From Halomonas sp. HL-48 (GTDB taxonomy: Bacteria; Pseudomonadota; Gammaproteobacteria; Pseudomonadales; Halomonadaceae), in assembly GCF_001314875.1 (NCBI RefSeq), contig NZ_LJZS01000005.1:186001-250000 (forward strand): a stretch of DNA of 64,000 nt, given 5' to 3'. Positions 8,633-18,170 of the stretch are shown here, piece by piece (the stretch's first letter is position 1; each line of letters opens with the position of its first letter). The position numbers and the translations under genes are program-made. A model generated the notes under the pieces. It was not told the origin of the DNA, ran no database searches, and worked only from the letters and a program-made list of their open reading frames with translations.

Positions 8633-9557
8633 GCGGGTATCCAGTGTCATTGATCCAGAACGGATAGAAATTGAACCATTGCAACGGGTGGCGCCGGACG
8701 CGCTCGGCCAGGTGGTCGGCGTGGGTCTGCATCGCCGTTGCAATCCATGTGTCGCGCTGTCGGCGAGGCAGTTCCCGGGTGTCGCCGATACAGTCAAAGT
8801 CGATTCGGAAGTCGTCACCATCGCGCACGCAGGCCAGCGAATAGAGTGGGCAGCGGAGCAGCGTGGCCAGCCGGAAGGGCCCCTCGGGGAAGCGGGCACG
8901 ATCGCCGAGGAAATCCAACGTCTGCGTTCGCTCCCCGGCCAGAGGCAGGCGGTCGGCAGCGATGACGACATAGCCCCCAGCCTGAATGCGCTCCGCCAAT
9001 GTCTGCGCGGTGGCGGGCGTGATATCGGCGACTTCAAGCACCTGGGGGCGGGGTTTGCCGGTGGCGCGTTCGAGCAGTGAATTGAACTTGCGGGCATTGC
9101 GGGTGTGCATCATCACCGTCAAGTCGAGCGCCGCATGGCGATCGCCAAGCGCATTGACCACGTCGAGATTGCCGTGGTGCGCGACGAGAATTAACCCGCC
9201 ACGGCCGTTTTCGATGGCGGCACTGAACTGCTCGAAACCGCTGCCCGTCAAGCGGTGGTCGGCGATGTTGCCACACCAGGCCTCGACTTTGTCCATCAGC
9301 GACTCGCCGAAGCTCAGGAAGTGACGGTAACTCTGCCACCACCGCGCGAAAAGGCGCTGTTCAAGCCGGGGATAGAGACGCGTCAAGAACGACTGGGAAG
9401 CGCGCCTTGCCGTGGTATGCACCAGGAAGTACCACAGGATGACCGGCCATAACGCCAGCCGGAAGGGCCAGCGCCCCAGATGGCGCTGAATCGCCACCAT
9501 CAACATCATGCCGGCCACGGTGCCGCGCTCGCCGATGCGTGCCCAGTGATGACTCAT
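8616..9557 (-). CDS. LpxL/HtrB-like lysophospholipid acyltransferase
   Basis: A 313-aa membrane-associated acyltransferase. The catalytic HX4D motif is seen as HHGNLD in LILVAHHGNLDVVNAL, with later RFPEGPFRLATLL resembling the substrate-binding block of LpxL-type enzymes. An N-terminal hydrophobic stretch (FRLALWPVILWYFLV) anchors it to the inner membrane. It probably attaches the polyene acyl chain to a lipid or sugar carrier. In some APE clusters the acyltransferase and glycosyltransferase are one fused protein (ApeJ); here they are two genes joined by an ATGA overlap at 9554-9557. Confidence 0.82.
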   Translation of the reverse strand: MSHHWARIGERGTVAGMMLMVAIQRHLGRWPFRLALWPVILWYFLVHTTARRASQSFLTRLYPRLEQRLFARWWQSYRHFLSFGESLMDKVEAWCGNIADHRLTGSGFEQFSAAIENGRGGLILVAHHGNLDVVNALGDRHAALDLTVMMHTRNARKFNSLLERATGKPRPQVLEVADITPATAQTLAERIQAGGYVVIAADRLPLAGERTQTLDFLGDRARFPEGPFRLATLLRCPLYSLACVRDGDDFRIDFDCIGDTRELPRRQRDTWIATAMQTHADHLAERVRRHPLQWFNFYPFWINDTGYPHDDTP

Positions 9558-10309
9558 GAATCTGCCTTCGGTTTTTTGCGCCAATGTCGCGCCAGTAGAC
9601 GCGGCAAGCGTAACAGCATGCCAAAGAATAGACGCGTGTGCATGACCGTGATCTGGCGGTTATCGCGCCATACGGCGTAGTGGCTGACGCCGCCCACCGG
9701 GTAGTGGACGCGGACCGGGCGATTCGCTATCGCGCCGCCCGCCCAATACCAGCGTACCAGCACTTCGGTATCGAAGGTCATGCGATTGCCGCCGCTATGC
9801 TTTGCCAGCAGGCGGTTGAGCGGCGCGACCGGGTAGAGCCTGACGCCACACATCGAGTCGCGAATCTCCAGCGACAGGGTGTTGATCCACACCCAGATAT
9901 GGGTCGCATAACGGCCATAGAAACGTATCCGCGGGACGCTTTCATCATAGCGCGGGTAGCCAACCACCAGGGTGTCCGGCGCGCTATCCAGCTCGGCGAG
10001 AAAGGCGGGCAAATCGCCGACGTCATGCTGGCCGTCGGCATCCACCTGAAGGGCATGGGTGTACCCCAGCCGCTGGGCTTCCACAAGGCCGGCGCGCACG
10101 GCGGCCCCCTTGCCTTGGTTGATGTCGAGGCGTACCAGGTGATGGCCCTTCGCGGCCAGGCGATCAAGCTCGCTTGCGCACTCGGCGTCGCTGCCGTCAT
10201 CCACCAGCAACAGCGGCAGCCCCAGCGTAGCAAGCTCATCGCATAGCGGGCCGATCGTGGCGGGATGGTTGTAAACCGGGATCAAAATACAGGGATGTGC
10301 GTCAGCCAT
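9554..10309 (-). CDS. Family 2 glycosyltransferase of the APE cluster
   Basis: A 251-aa GT-A fold enzyme: CILIPVYNHPATIG at the start, LVDDGSDAEC, and the metal-binding DxD as VDADGQHD. The C-terminal part has a hydrophobic segment before a very basic tail (LARHWRKKPKAD), suggesting peripheral membrane attachment. It would glycosylate the carrier lipid to which the polyene is esterified. The start MADAHPC at 10309 overlaps the ligase stop by 8 nt. Confidence 0.85.
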   Translation of the reverse strand: MADAHPCILIPVYNHPATIGPLCDELATLGLPLLLVDDGSDAECASELDRLAAKGHHLVRLDINQGKGAAVRAGLVEAQRLGYTHALQVDADGQHDVGDLPAFLAELDSAPDTLVVGYPRYDESVPRIRFYGRYATHIWVWINTLSLEIRDSMCGVRLYPVAPLNRLLAKHSGGNRMTFDTEVLVRWYWAGGAIANRPVRVHYPVGGVSHYAVWRDNRQITVMHTRLFFGMLLRLPRLLARHWRKKPKADS

Positions 10310-12002
10310 GTTGCCCTCCATGCGTTTGCAGGCGCACCTGCCCAGTGCAATGACGCCCCTCCTGGGAATCAATGGTGAAGGCGATTCCCTCGGCTCGGCG
10401 CGTCAGCTGAAGTGTGAAGCGCGCGCCGGGGCGCAGGACCTGCTTGAACTTCAAGCGTTCGATGCCCTTGAACGCACCCAGATCGCCAAAGCTCTTGCCG
10501 GCAAGTTCGATGGCCCATTGGACCATGACCACCCCCGGCACGACCGGATAGTCGTCGAAGTGGCCTTCCAGAAAGATCAAGCGCTCCGGCACTTCGAGGC
10601 TTATGCAGCAGTATGCGGCATCGGCGCGATATTCACCCAGCCAGCGCGGCGCCTTGTGATCATCTAGGTCGGCAAACAGGCGTTGCACCAACTCATGGTC
10701 GAGCTTGCCTTGGGCGTTGCTTGGCAGGACATCGACAAAACGCCAGTAGCGGGGCGTGGCAACGCCTTCCAGGTGGCTCGAGAGCCAGCTTCGCAGACGC
10801 CTGATCAACGCATGCCGGGTGTCGCGCTGGTGTGGGATGTACGCCTCATCGGCGACGACCACCACCCCCAAGCGGCCATCCTCACGTTCAAGATCGACGC
10901 AGCGTGCGTCACGGACTCCCTCCGTCTCGGCGAGCAGGCGCTCAATCTGATCCAGAGAGACGCGTTTTCCGGCGATTTTGGCCAGCCGGTCGGCGCGGCC
11001 CAGGAGTTCGAATCCGCCATGCCTGGGCACCACCCGGTCGGGCTGATGCCACCAGCGTTGGGGAGCCTCCAGGAAGGGCGAACGCAGCGCCAGACGCCCC
11101 TTGCTGAAAGATAGCTCAACGCCGGGCAGGGCCTGCCAGACGGTGTCCTGCGTCTGGCGCCGTTGAGCGATGCCCCCGCTTTCGGTGCTGCCATAGATCT
11201 CGATCACGGGCGCCTTAAGCAGCGTCTCGGTGTGCTGCGCATGCGCCAGCGCCAGGCGCGCGCCGGACGAGAACACGCGGCTGGGGCGTGGCGACGCATG
11301 CCATTCAAGATGGTCCGGCAGGCGCGATAGCTGGGCGGGAGAGCTCACGATCACGGGCGCAAGCTGGGCCTCGCCGGCTTCCTTGAGACGCTCGACAAGA
11401 CCTTCCGGGTAACGACAGGGGTCGCCATAAAACGGGACTCCCGCACACAGCGGATGCAAGACGCCGGTAAGCAGCCCGTAGATGTGCTGGTGACTGACCT
11501 GGGAGATGACCCCGCTGTCAGCCAGGGGCCATAGTCGGGCGTGTGCCGCCAGCTCGGTGTCCAACTGGTCGAACCGCTTGGCCAGGCGCACGGGGCTGCC
11601 GGTGGAGCCTGAGGTGTATAGCACGACGGCCGTGGCCGTGGGAGCAAGTGCCTCAGGCATGGTTAAAGCAGCCGTATCAGGCTGGCGGGTGGCCGTGGCG
11701 TCAGGCGCCTCGGGTAGCGTGCCGTCCACCGTCTCGGCTAGCCGCGCCAGGGTCTCGGGGCGATTGTCTGCCGGGAGTACGGCGACTCGGCCACTTTCCC
11801 ATAAGGCCGCCAGGGCGGCGCAGAATTCGGCCGGTCGGGATTGGTAGAGAAGCCAGTGGCCGCGGGGTTTATCCACTAGCCACAGGCGCCAGGCATCGAT
11901 TCGAGGAGTAAGCGACGTTGCGTCGGCCCAGTGACGCGGGAGCGAGCGTCGGTCCACGTGCGCATTACGCCAGGGCAAGCGGATAAGCGGTACGAATGTC
12001 AT
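10302..12002 (-). CDS. AMP-dependent acyl-ACP ligase fused to a FabZ-like dehydratase domain
   Basis: A 566-aa two-domain protein. Residues 1 to about 440 form an ANL adenylating enzyme: P-loop YTSGSTGSP, YGSTESG, and the C-terminal subdomain with NAQGKLD, the usual catalytic-lysine block. The last about 110 residues form a hotdog dehydratase with GHFDDYPVVPGVV, close to the FabZ GHFPxxPxxPG motif. The ligase would load the lyase product onto an ACP (ApeH role); the fused domain fits ApeI. Separate ligase and dehydratase genes are known in other APE clusters. Start at 12002 overlaps the previous stop as ATGA. Confidence 0.85.
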   Translation of the reverse strand: MTFVPLIRLPWRNAHVDRRSLPRHWADATSLTPRIDAWRLWLVDKPRGHWLLYQSRPAEFCAALAALWESGRVAVLPADNRPETLARLAETVDGTLPEAPDATATRQPDTAALTMPEALAPTATAVVLYTSGSTGSPVRLAKRFDQLDTELAAHARLWPLADSGVISQVSHQHIYGLLTGVLHPLCAGVPFYGDPCRYPEGLVERLKEAGEAQLAPVIVSSPAQLSRLPDHLEWHASPRPSRVFSSGARLALAHAQHTETLLKAPVIEIYGSTESGGIAQRRQTQDTVWQALPGVELSFSKGRLALRSPFLEAPQRWWHQPDRVVPRHGGFELLGRADRLAKIAGKRVSLDQIERLLAETEGVRDARCVDLEREDGRLGVVVVADEAYIPHQRDTRHALIRRLRSWLSSHLEGVATPRYWRFVDVLPSNAQGKLDHELVQRLFADLDDHKAPRWLGEYRADAAYCCISLEVPERLIFLEGHFDDYPVVPGVVMVQWAIELAGKSFGDLGAFKGIERLKFKQVLRPGARFTLQLTRRAEGIAFTIDSQEGRHCTGQVRLQTHGGQHG

Positions 12003-12535
12003 GACAGTCTGCTCCGAAACCGGCGGCGTATCAGCCATTCGCCGGCAAACATCAAGGCGATCAGTACATAGCTGATGACGCCGTTATACAACGACCAAAC
12101 GGCCAGGTCTGCGTATAGCGCTGTCCAGCAGGCGATGGCGCCGTTAGCCGTGAAGAAGCCACACCAGGCCCAGGTGACGCGTCGGGTATAGCGCACTCCC
12201 GCGGGGGGCAGGTCCGGCTCGCGTAGGCGGGCCAGACGCTCGACGATGGGCATTCCCTTGCATAGGCTGGCCATGAAGATGCTCAACATGATGGCATTGA
12301 CCGTGACGGGGTAGGCGCGCATGCCAAGCTCAGCATGCCCTAGGCCGCCTAGCGTGAGTAAGCTGGCCGCCATTACCATCGCCAGATAGCGTGCCTGGGG
12401 CATTCTCCAGGCAAGCAATGCCGAGCCGGCGATCAGCAGTGGCCAGCTGCCGATGTGCTCATGTGAAACGAAAACCAGTATCGGCCAGGCCACCGCTAGC
12501 ACCATGCCGAGCGACTTGATCCCTTGCTTGGGCAT
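11999..12535 (-). CDS. COG4648-type integral membrane protein (ApeG-like)
   Basis: A 178-aa hydrophobic protein with about five or six membrane segments (for example VLAVAWPILVFV, WPLLIAGSALLAW, LAMVMAASLLTLGG, NAIMLSIFMASL and SYVLIALMFAGEWLI) and a basic RRRFRSRLS end. Proteins of this type are a constant but uncharacterised part of APE clusters. It lies between the two ACP genes and the ligase, with a 3-nt gap after the ACP start side and ATGA overlap downstream. No catalytic motif is visible; a scaffold or substrate-transfer role would be a guess. Confidence 0.75.
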   Translation of the reverse strand: MPKQGIKSLGMVLAVAWPILVFVSHEHIGSWPLLIAGSALLAWRMPQARYLAMVMAASLLTLGGLGHAELGMRAYPVTVNAIMLSIFMASLCKGMPIVERLARLREPDLPPAGVRYTRRVTWAWCGFFTANGAIACWTALYADLAVWSLYNGVISYVLIALMFAGEWLIRRRFRSRLS

Positions 12536-12538
12536 TGC

Positions 12539-12805
12539 TCAGCGTTGCATCAGGTGTTCGACAGCGTTGACCACATCATCGATGGTGCGCACCGATTTGA
12601 AGTCATCCGGCTTGATGCGCTGACCCGTGAACTGTTTGAGCTCGACCACCAGGTCGACGGCGTCGATGCTGTCGATATCCAGATCCTCGTAGAGGCGCGC
12701 CTGGGGTTGGATATCGTAGGCCTCAAGGTCAAACAGTTTCACCAGGGTCTTCTGGACATGCGTGAGTATCTCGTTGCGCTGGGGGTCGGCAATCTCAATC
12801 GACAC
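12539..12805 (-). CDS. Acyl carrier protein (second ACP of the APE pair, ApeF-like)
   Basis: An 88-aa acidic helical protein with the phosphopantetheine attachment motif DIDSIDAVDLV, the Ser being the modified residue. The GTG start at 12805 overlaps the first ACP's stop by 11 nt; no in-frame ATG lies near the homologous start. Two adjacent ACPs are diagnostic of aryl polyene clusters; one is thought to carry the growing chain and the other the aryl starter, but which is which cannot be told here. Confidence 0.88.
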   Translation of the reverse strand: MSIEIADPQRNEILTHVQKTLVKLFDLEAYDIQPQARLYEDLDIDSIDAVDLVVELKQFTGQRIKPDDFKSVRTIDDVVNAVEHLMQR

Positions 12806-13064
12806 GGCGGGCCTCCACGAGTGACTGCAGCGCTTCCAGGCTGGCGAAATGCTGGCGCGTTTCTTCCGCGTCGGCATCGAGCTTGATACCGTACTGCTTT
12901 TGCAGGGCCAGGCCGAGCTCGAGCGCGTCAATGGAGTCGAGCCCAAGACCTTCGCCGAATAAAGGGGCGCTTGGGTCGATATCGCTAGGGTCGACATCCT
13001 CAAGCTCTAAGGTGTCAATGATCAGGCGCTTGAGCTCAAGCGTCAGGTTGTCGTGTTCGCTCAT
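12795..13064 (-). CDS. Acyl carrier protein (first ACP of the APE pair, ApeE-like)
   Basis: An 89-aa ACP starting MSEHDNLTLELKR with GLDSIDALEL, in which the Ser is the 4'-phosphopantetheine site. It is strongly acidic, as ACPs are. It overlaps the acyltransferase gene upstream by 29 nt and the second ACP downstream by 11 nt, so expression of all three is tightly linked. A dedicated phosphopantetheinyl transferase is not seen in the window. Confidence 0.9.
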   Translation of the reverse strand: MSEHDNLTLELKRLIIDTLELEDVDPSDIDPSAPLFGEGLGLDSIDALELGLALQKQYGIKLDADAEETRQHFASLEALQSLVEARRVD

Positions 13065-13824
13065 GGTGAAAGTGATCCAATTCCCTGTTGAAATGTTCGC
13101 TTAGCCGTTGTGTTAGTTGTCTCGCCAGTTGCCCGGTCGGCTGTTGGCTATCTGTGTTAACGGTCAAGTCGTCGAGTACGCGTAGTTCCATCCTGACCTT
13201 GGAGGCCGGAATATGATACCAGGGCTCCCCTTTGGTCAGCGTAGTGGGCGTACAGCGTATTAGCACTGGCGTGATTGCCGTCCCTGTGCGCAATGCAATG
13301 TTCGCCCCCCCGCGGCGAAACTTGATCGGGCGCTTAGGACTGGTGCGGGTGCCTTCTGGAAAAAGGATGAGCGAATCGCCTTTGCGAAGGCTTTCCCGGG
13401 CCGCCTCCAGGACGGCTTCGGGCTCATCGTTGGTGATATAACCTGCCGCGCGAATGGGGCCCCTTGTAAAAAGGTTGCGGGCGAGCCGTCCCTTGACGAT
13501 GCAATTGGCATGGGGCATGTGCGCGAGAAGGAAAACCACATCGATAAGCGAAGGATGGTTGGCGATCACCAGTAGCCCCGGGCGCATCAGCCGCTCCTGG
13601 TTCTCCAGACGGTAGTCGAGTACCCCAAGCCCGTTCATCATATTGATGAACGCCAGGAAACAGCGCTGGATAAGGCGTCGCGCCAGATAGTGGCGTCGCT
13701 CGGGGTCGCGGACGCACAGGCTCAGTAACGGGGCAATGAACAAGCCAATGAAAAGGCCACCGATGCCGAAGGCGGTGAAGGAAAGGGCCGTGCCTAGTCC
13801 GCGGTACCACCTGTGGAAATTCAT
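13036..13824 (-). CDS. 1-acylglycerol-3-phosphate O-acyltransferase (PlsC-like, ApeD-like)
   Basis: A 262-aa membrane acyltransferase with a hydrophobic N-terminus (GIGGLFIGLFIAPLLSL), the HX4D motif in NHPSLIDV, and FPEGTRTSP as acyl-acceptor binding block. It belongs to the PlsC fold family. In the APE cluster it is thought to transfer the polyene acyl chain to a glycerol or sugar lipid. It starts ATGA-coupled to the upstream ketosynthase-like gene. Confidence 0.85.
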   Translation of the reverse strand: MNFHRWYRGLGTALSFTAFGIGGLFIGLFIAPLLSLCVRDPERRHYLARRLIQRCFLAFINMMNGLGVLDYRLENQERLMRPGLLVIANHPSLIDVVFLLAHMPHANCIVKGRLARNLFTRGPIRAAGYITNDEPEAVLEAARESLRKGDSLILFPEGTRTSPKRPIKFRRGGANIALRTGTAITPVLIRCTPTTLTKGEPWYHIPASKVRMELRVLDDLTVNTDSQQPTGQLARQLTQRLSEHFNRELDHFHHERTRQPDA

Positions 13825-14498
13825 GCCTGCCCCAGCTGCCAGCGATGCCTGCCGTCCAGGTAGGTGGCATCGCCGTCAAGCCAGTTCATCACCGTGACAG
13901 GCGTGGGGTGCGCGCGATGCGCCGGCTTTGTCGCCGTTAGCGGTCGCCCCTGGTGCAACGTCAATCGCATGCCCACCACACACGCCGTGCCGGGATGTTC
14001 CGTGTATCCCTCGTAAGTGGGAGGCAGCGGGCCTTCCGAGAAAACGCCGACCACCGCCGGATATCCTTCCAGAAGGTACCCGTACGCTTCGTAAAGTATA
14101 GCGTCGAACTCATCGCCACAGGCGCCTAACGCCTGCAAGGGGCGGTGATGAGCACGAGAGATGGAATGCACGCCCAGAACGGCGTTATGCACCGACATGG
14201 AAAAACGCGCGGGGGAGACAGGATCGCCGCGTTGTAGATTCTCAAGCATCGTAAGCGTATCGGCAGCGCCGCCATGTCGCGAGGCGTGCACCAGGGGCGT
14301 GTCGGCGTCGGGGTCCAGTTCTCTGAGAATATCGCAGGTGGCGCGCCCCGTCGCATCGAGACGGCGACGCAGCATAGCCGGCAGCCCCCTGCCCAATTGA
14401 GCAGAGATCTGGTGGCTTGGCTTGCTGGTGGCAATTGCCTCTTCAGGAAGCCATCCCCGCCAGTCTTCGAGATATAGGGAAAAAGACACTGATCTCAC
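13821..14498 (-). CDS. Beta-ketoacyl synthase chain-length-factor-like protein (ApeC-like)
   Basis: A 225-aa protein of the short ketosynthase-like family: LYLEDWRGWLPEEA at the start, then LVHASRHGGAADTLTMLENL and FSMSVHNAVLGVHSI in the thiolase-fold core. No TACSS-type Cys motif is present, so it cannot condense alone; it should pair with the active ketosynthase at 747-1940. It is the first gene of the operon. GTG at 14498 is given; a second in-frame GTG at 14489, giving MSFSLYLEDW, is at least as likely. Confidence 0.8.
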   Translation of the reverse strand: MRSVSFSLYLEDWRGWLPEEAIATSKPSHQISAQLGRGLPAMLRRRLDATGRATCDILRELDPDADTPLVHASRHGGAADTLTMLENLQRGDPVSPARFSMSVHNAVLGVHSISRAHHRPLQALGACGDEFDAILYEAYGYLLEGYPAVVGVFSEGPLPPTYEGYTEHPGTACVVGMRLTLHQGRPLTATKPAHRAHPTPVTVMNWLDGDATYLDGRHRWQLGQA

Positions 14499-14690
14499 GG
14501 CTCACGCGAAAAGGCGGCTACTTTAACTTAATTGCCTGACCCATGAAAGCGAGACCCTGCACAACGCTTTTGGGAGGCGACTGATCGTCAGTATCAGTCT
14601 CAATGGTGCCTGCTGCAAGGCGAGCATCGTCGACGAGCGCCGAATAGAAAGTGACCTTGTTGAGAGGGGGGGATCGTTTGGTGGGCAAAC
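14499..14690. other. Gap between APE cluster and tRNA-Pro terminator
   Basis: About 190 bp that must hold the APE operon promoter (minus strand). An open frame of 72 codons (14518-14736, minus) crosses it and runs into the tRNA terminator; its tail looks somewhat protein-like but I recognise no family, and it may be a remnant. No clear -35/-10 pair was found. Confidence 0.4.
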
Positions 14691-14729
14691 AAAAACGGCC
14701 ACTTGCTTTAAAAACTAAGTGGCCGTTTT
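14691..14729 (-). terminator. Rho-independent terminator of tRNA-Pro
   Basis: On the minus strand the arms GGCCACTT and AAGTGGCC flank an 11-nt loop and are followed by a run of T (A14691-14695 on the plus strand). It lies 10 bp past the tRNA 3' end. Confidence 0.8.
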
Positions 14730-14739
14730 CAAACATATC

Positions 14740-14816
14740 TGGTCGGAATAGCAGGATTCGAACCTACGACCTCTGCCTCCCGAAGGCAGCGCTCTACCAA
14801 GCTGAGCTATATTCCG
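14740..14816 (-). tRNA. tRNA-Pro (anticodon CGG)
   Basis: A 77-nt tRNA gene with encoded CCA. The acceptor arm CGGAATA pairs with TATTCCG, preceding ACCA. The D-arm has AGCTTGGTAGAGC, the anticodon stem CTGCC/GGCAG encloses TTCGGGA, placing CGG at positions 34-36, and the T-arm has GGTTCGAATCC. It decodes CCG, a frequent codon in a GC-rich genome. A C1-G72 pair with A73 fits bacterial proline tRNAs. Confidence 0.95.
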
Positions 14817-14905
14817 AGGCGTTGTCAGCAGTGCTCGACAACGGAGGGAAATCATACGTAGCCGGACGGGGTTTTTCAAGCCTGCCAGGCGTCAAAAACG
14901 CAACT

Positions 14906-15910
14906 TTATGTTTGCCGGTCGACCGCGAGGCGGGCGAGCTTAGCCATGCTGTCGCGGTAGGGGCTTTCCGGCAGATGTTCGAGCTGCAAAAGCGCCTTGT
15001 CGGCCATTTCCTCTGCGCGGGCGCGGGTGTAGTCGAGCGCGCCGGTGGCGTGAACGATGTCGAGGACGGCGTCCAATTGCTCGAGCCCGCCGTCGCGGAT
15101 TACCTGGCGGATCAGCTTGGCCTGTTCCGGTGTGCCTTGCTCCATGGCGTGGATCAGCGGCAGCGTCGGCTTGCCTTCGGCCAGGTCGTCGCCGACATTC
15201 TTGCCCATGGCCTCGGCGTCGCCCTGGTAATCCAGCAGGTCATCGATCAGTTGGAAGGCGAGGCCCAGGTAGCGGCCGTAATAGCGCAGCGCCTGTTCCT
15301 GTTCGGGGGTCGCCTCGGCGAGCACGGCACCGCTGTGGGAAGCGGCTTCGAACAGCATAGCGGTCTTGCCGAGAATGGTCTCGAAGTAGTCGTCTTCGGA
15401 AACGCTGGGATTGCCGATGTTGGTCAACTGCTGGACTTCGCCTTCGGCAATGACGCAGGTCGCCCCGGATAGAATCGCCATGATGCGCATCGAACCCACG
15501 TCGACCATCATCTGAAACGAACGCGCATAGAGAAAGTCGCCGACCAGCACGGAGGGCGCGTTGCCCCAGGCATCGTTGGCGGTTTTCTTGCCCCGGCGCA
15601 TGTGCGATTCGTCGACCACGTCGTCATGCAGCAGGGTCGAGGTATGCATGAACTCGATCAGCGTAGCGAGCGGGATATGCTTGTCGCCGGTGTAGTTCAG
15701 CGCGCGCGCAGCCAGCAGCGCAAGCAGCGGGCGCAGGCGCTTGCCGCCGCTCTCGGTGATGTATTGACCGATGGTTTCGACCAGGGGCACCTTGGAATTG
15801 AGCTGGGCGACGATGGTCCGATTAACGGCATCGAAGTCATCCGCTACCACGGCGTGCAGCGGAGAGGGCAGCGAGCTGGCAGGCTGGGCTGATGAGACGT
15901 TGGCGGTCAT
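14906..15910 (-). CDS. ispB: Octaprenyl diphosphate synthase
   Basis: A 334-aa trans-polyprenyl synthase. The two Asp-rich motifs that bind the Mg2+-diphosphates are DDVVD at residues 96-100 and DDLLD at 223-227. It extends farnesyl diphosphate with isopentenyl diphosphate to make the ubiquinone side chain. It is divergent from rplU-rpmA, the usual gammaproteobacterial layout that identifies ispB rather than ispA. The N-terminal 20 residues are a low-complexity Ser/Ala/Pro extension. Confidence 0.95.
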   Translation of the reverse strand: MTANVSSAQPASSLPSPLHAVVADDFDAVNRTIVAQLNSKVPLVETIGQYITESGGKRLRPLLALLAARALNYTGDKHIPLATLIEFMHTSTLLHDDVVDESHMRRGKKTANDAWGNAPSVLVGDFLYARSFQMMVDVGSMRIMAILSGATCVIAEGEVQQLTNIGNPSVSEDDYFETILGKTAMLFEAASHSGAVLAEATPEQEQALRYYGRYLGLAFQLIDDLLDYQGDAEAMGKNVGDDLAEGKPTLPLIHAMEQGTPEQAKLIRQVIRDGGLEQLDAVLDIVHATGALDYTRARAEEMADKALLQLEHLPESPYRDSMAKLARLAVDRQT

Positions 15911-16042
15911 GGAGTGTTCATCGCGGCAGATGGAGGCGGCATGTGCCGCGCTAGGTTGAGGTCATGCTATGGGGCTGTCCGTTGGGCGTCAAGACGCCAC
16001 GGCTGCCGGGTGGCGCCTGAGCCTGCCGGGGCGCAATAGGTC

Positions 16043-16071
16043 TTGTGGCTCAGTTCAAACATCGTTATAAT
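16043..16071 (+). promoter_or_regulatory. Sigma-70 promoter of rplU-rpmA
   Basis: TTGTGG, a 17-nt spacer and a perfect TATAAT at 16066-16071. The predicted transcript has a leader of about 130 nt before rplU. Confidence 0.65.
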
Positions 16072-16206
16072 CCGCGACCCACTCATCATGCTCCCTGTCA
16101 GATGGCTGCCAAAAGGGGCGCCACTCGCAGCAGGTCGACAAGAGCGTCAGGCGATGAGCGGCCGTTTAAGTTATCGAAACGGCAATACCGACGTCCGGAG
16201 AGAGAC

Positions 16207-16518
16207 ATGTACGCAGTTATCAAAAGCGGTGGCAAACAGTACCGCGTTCAGGAAGGCCAGACCCTCAAGCTTGAGAAGATCGAAGTCGCTACTGGCGAAA
16301 CGATCGAGTTTGACCAAGTGCTGCTGGTTGCCGACGGCGACGACGTTAACGTCGGCGCGCCGCTGGTTGGCGGCGCGAAAGTGTCTGCCGAAGTGGTTTC
16401 CCATGGCCGCGGCGATAAGGTGACGATCATCAAATTCCGTCGCCGTAAGCACAGCATGAAGCGTCAGGGTCATCGCCAGTGGTTCACTGAAGTCAAAATT
16501 ACTGGAATTTCCGCGTAA
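16207..16518 (+). CDS. rplU: 50S ribosomal protein L21
   Basis: A 103-aa protein starting [14 protein letters not shown], the invariant L21 N-terminus, with the basic [15 protein letters not shown] rRNA-binding stretch near the end. ATG 16207 follows GGAGAGAGAC, a good Shine-Dalgarno. It binds 23S rRNA in the large subunit. It heads the rplU-rpmA pair with a 31-nt gap to rpmA. Confidence 0.98.
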   Translation: MYAVIKSGGKQYRVQEGQTLKLEKIEVATGETIEFDQVLLVADGDDVNVGAPLVGGAKVSAEVVSHGRGDKVTIIKFRRRKHSMKRQGHRQWFTEVKITGISA

Positions 16519-16549
16519 GCGGCCAATTCCCTTTTAGGAGGATTTTGCA

Positions 16550-16807
16550 ATGGCACATAAAAAGGCAGCTGGCTCCACGCGTAACGGTCGCGATTCCGAG
16601 TCCAAACGCTTAGGTGTGAAACTCTTCGGTGGCCAGGCGGCAAGCGCCGGCAGCATCATCGTTCGTCAGCGCGGCACGCGTTTCCACGCGGGCACAGGCG
16701 TTGGCCTGGGTCGCGACCACACGCTGTTCGCTCTGAACGACGGCTTTGTGAAGTTCGAGACCAAGGGTCCGCACAACCGCAAGTTCGTTAGCATCGTTTC
16801 CGAGTAA
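16550..16807 (+). CDS. rpmA: 50S ribosomal protein L27
   Basis: An 85-aa protein starting [17 protein letters not shown], the L27 signature whose N-terminal tail reaches the peptidyl transferase centre; [17 protein letters not shown] follows. A strong AGGAGGA Shine-Dalgarno precedes it. A terminator lies 30 bp downstream, so obgE is partly uncoupled from the ribosomal genes. Confidence 0.98.
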   Translation: MAHKKAAGSTRNGRDSESKRLGVKLFGGQAASAGSIIVRQRGTRFHAGTGVGLGRDHTLFALNDGFVKFETKGPHNRKFVSIVSE

Positions 16808-16836
16808 ACGGCTAACGCTGCGCTCGCATTTGCGAG

Positions 16837-16867
16837 AAAAAAAGCCCCGCCATGGCGGGGCTTTTTT
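16837..16867 (+). terminator. Rho-independent terminator after rpmA
   Basis: AAAGCCCCGC and GCGGGGCTTT arms around a CATG loop, with A-run before and T-run after. Confidence 0.92.
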
Positions 16868-16913
16868 GTCTGTTAACCCCTTTTGCGGAATGCATAAAGC
16901 AAAGGTCGGGTGA

Positions 16914-18134
<1,221 letters not shown>

Positions 18135-18170
18135 CGTCTAGCGTCGGCAGGGCTGTAACATTCAAGGGAG

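Noticed and set aside
14518-14736. A 72-codon minus-strand frame between tRNA-Pro and the APE cluster
   Set aside because: It begins inside the tRNA terminator hairpin, has no ribosome-binding site and no family resemblance.
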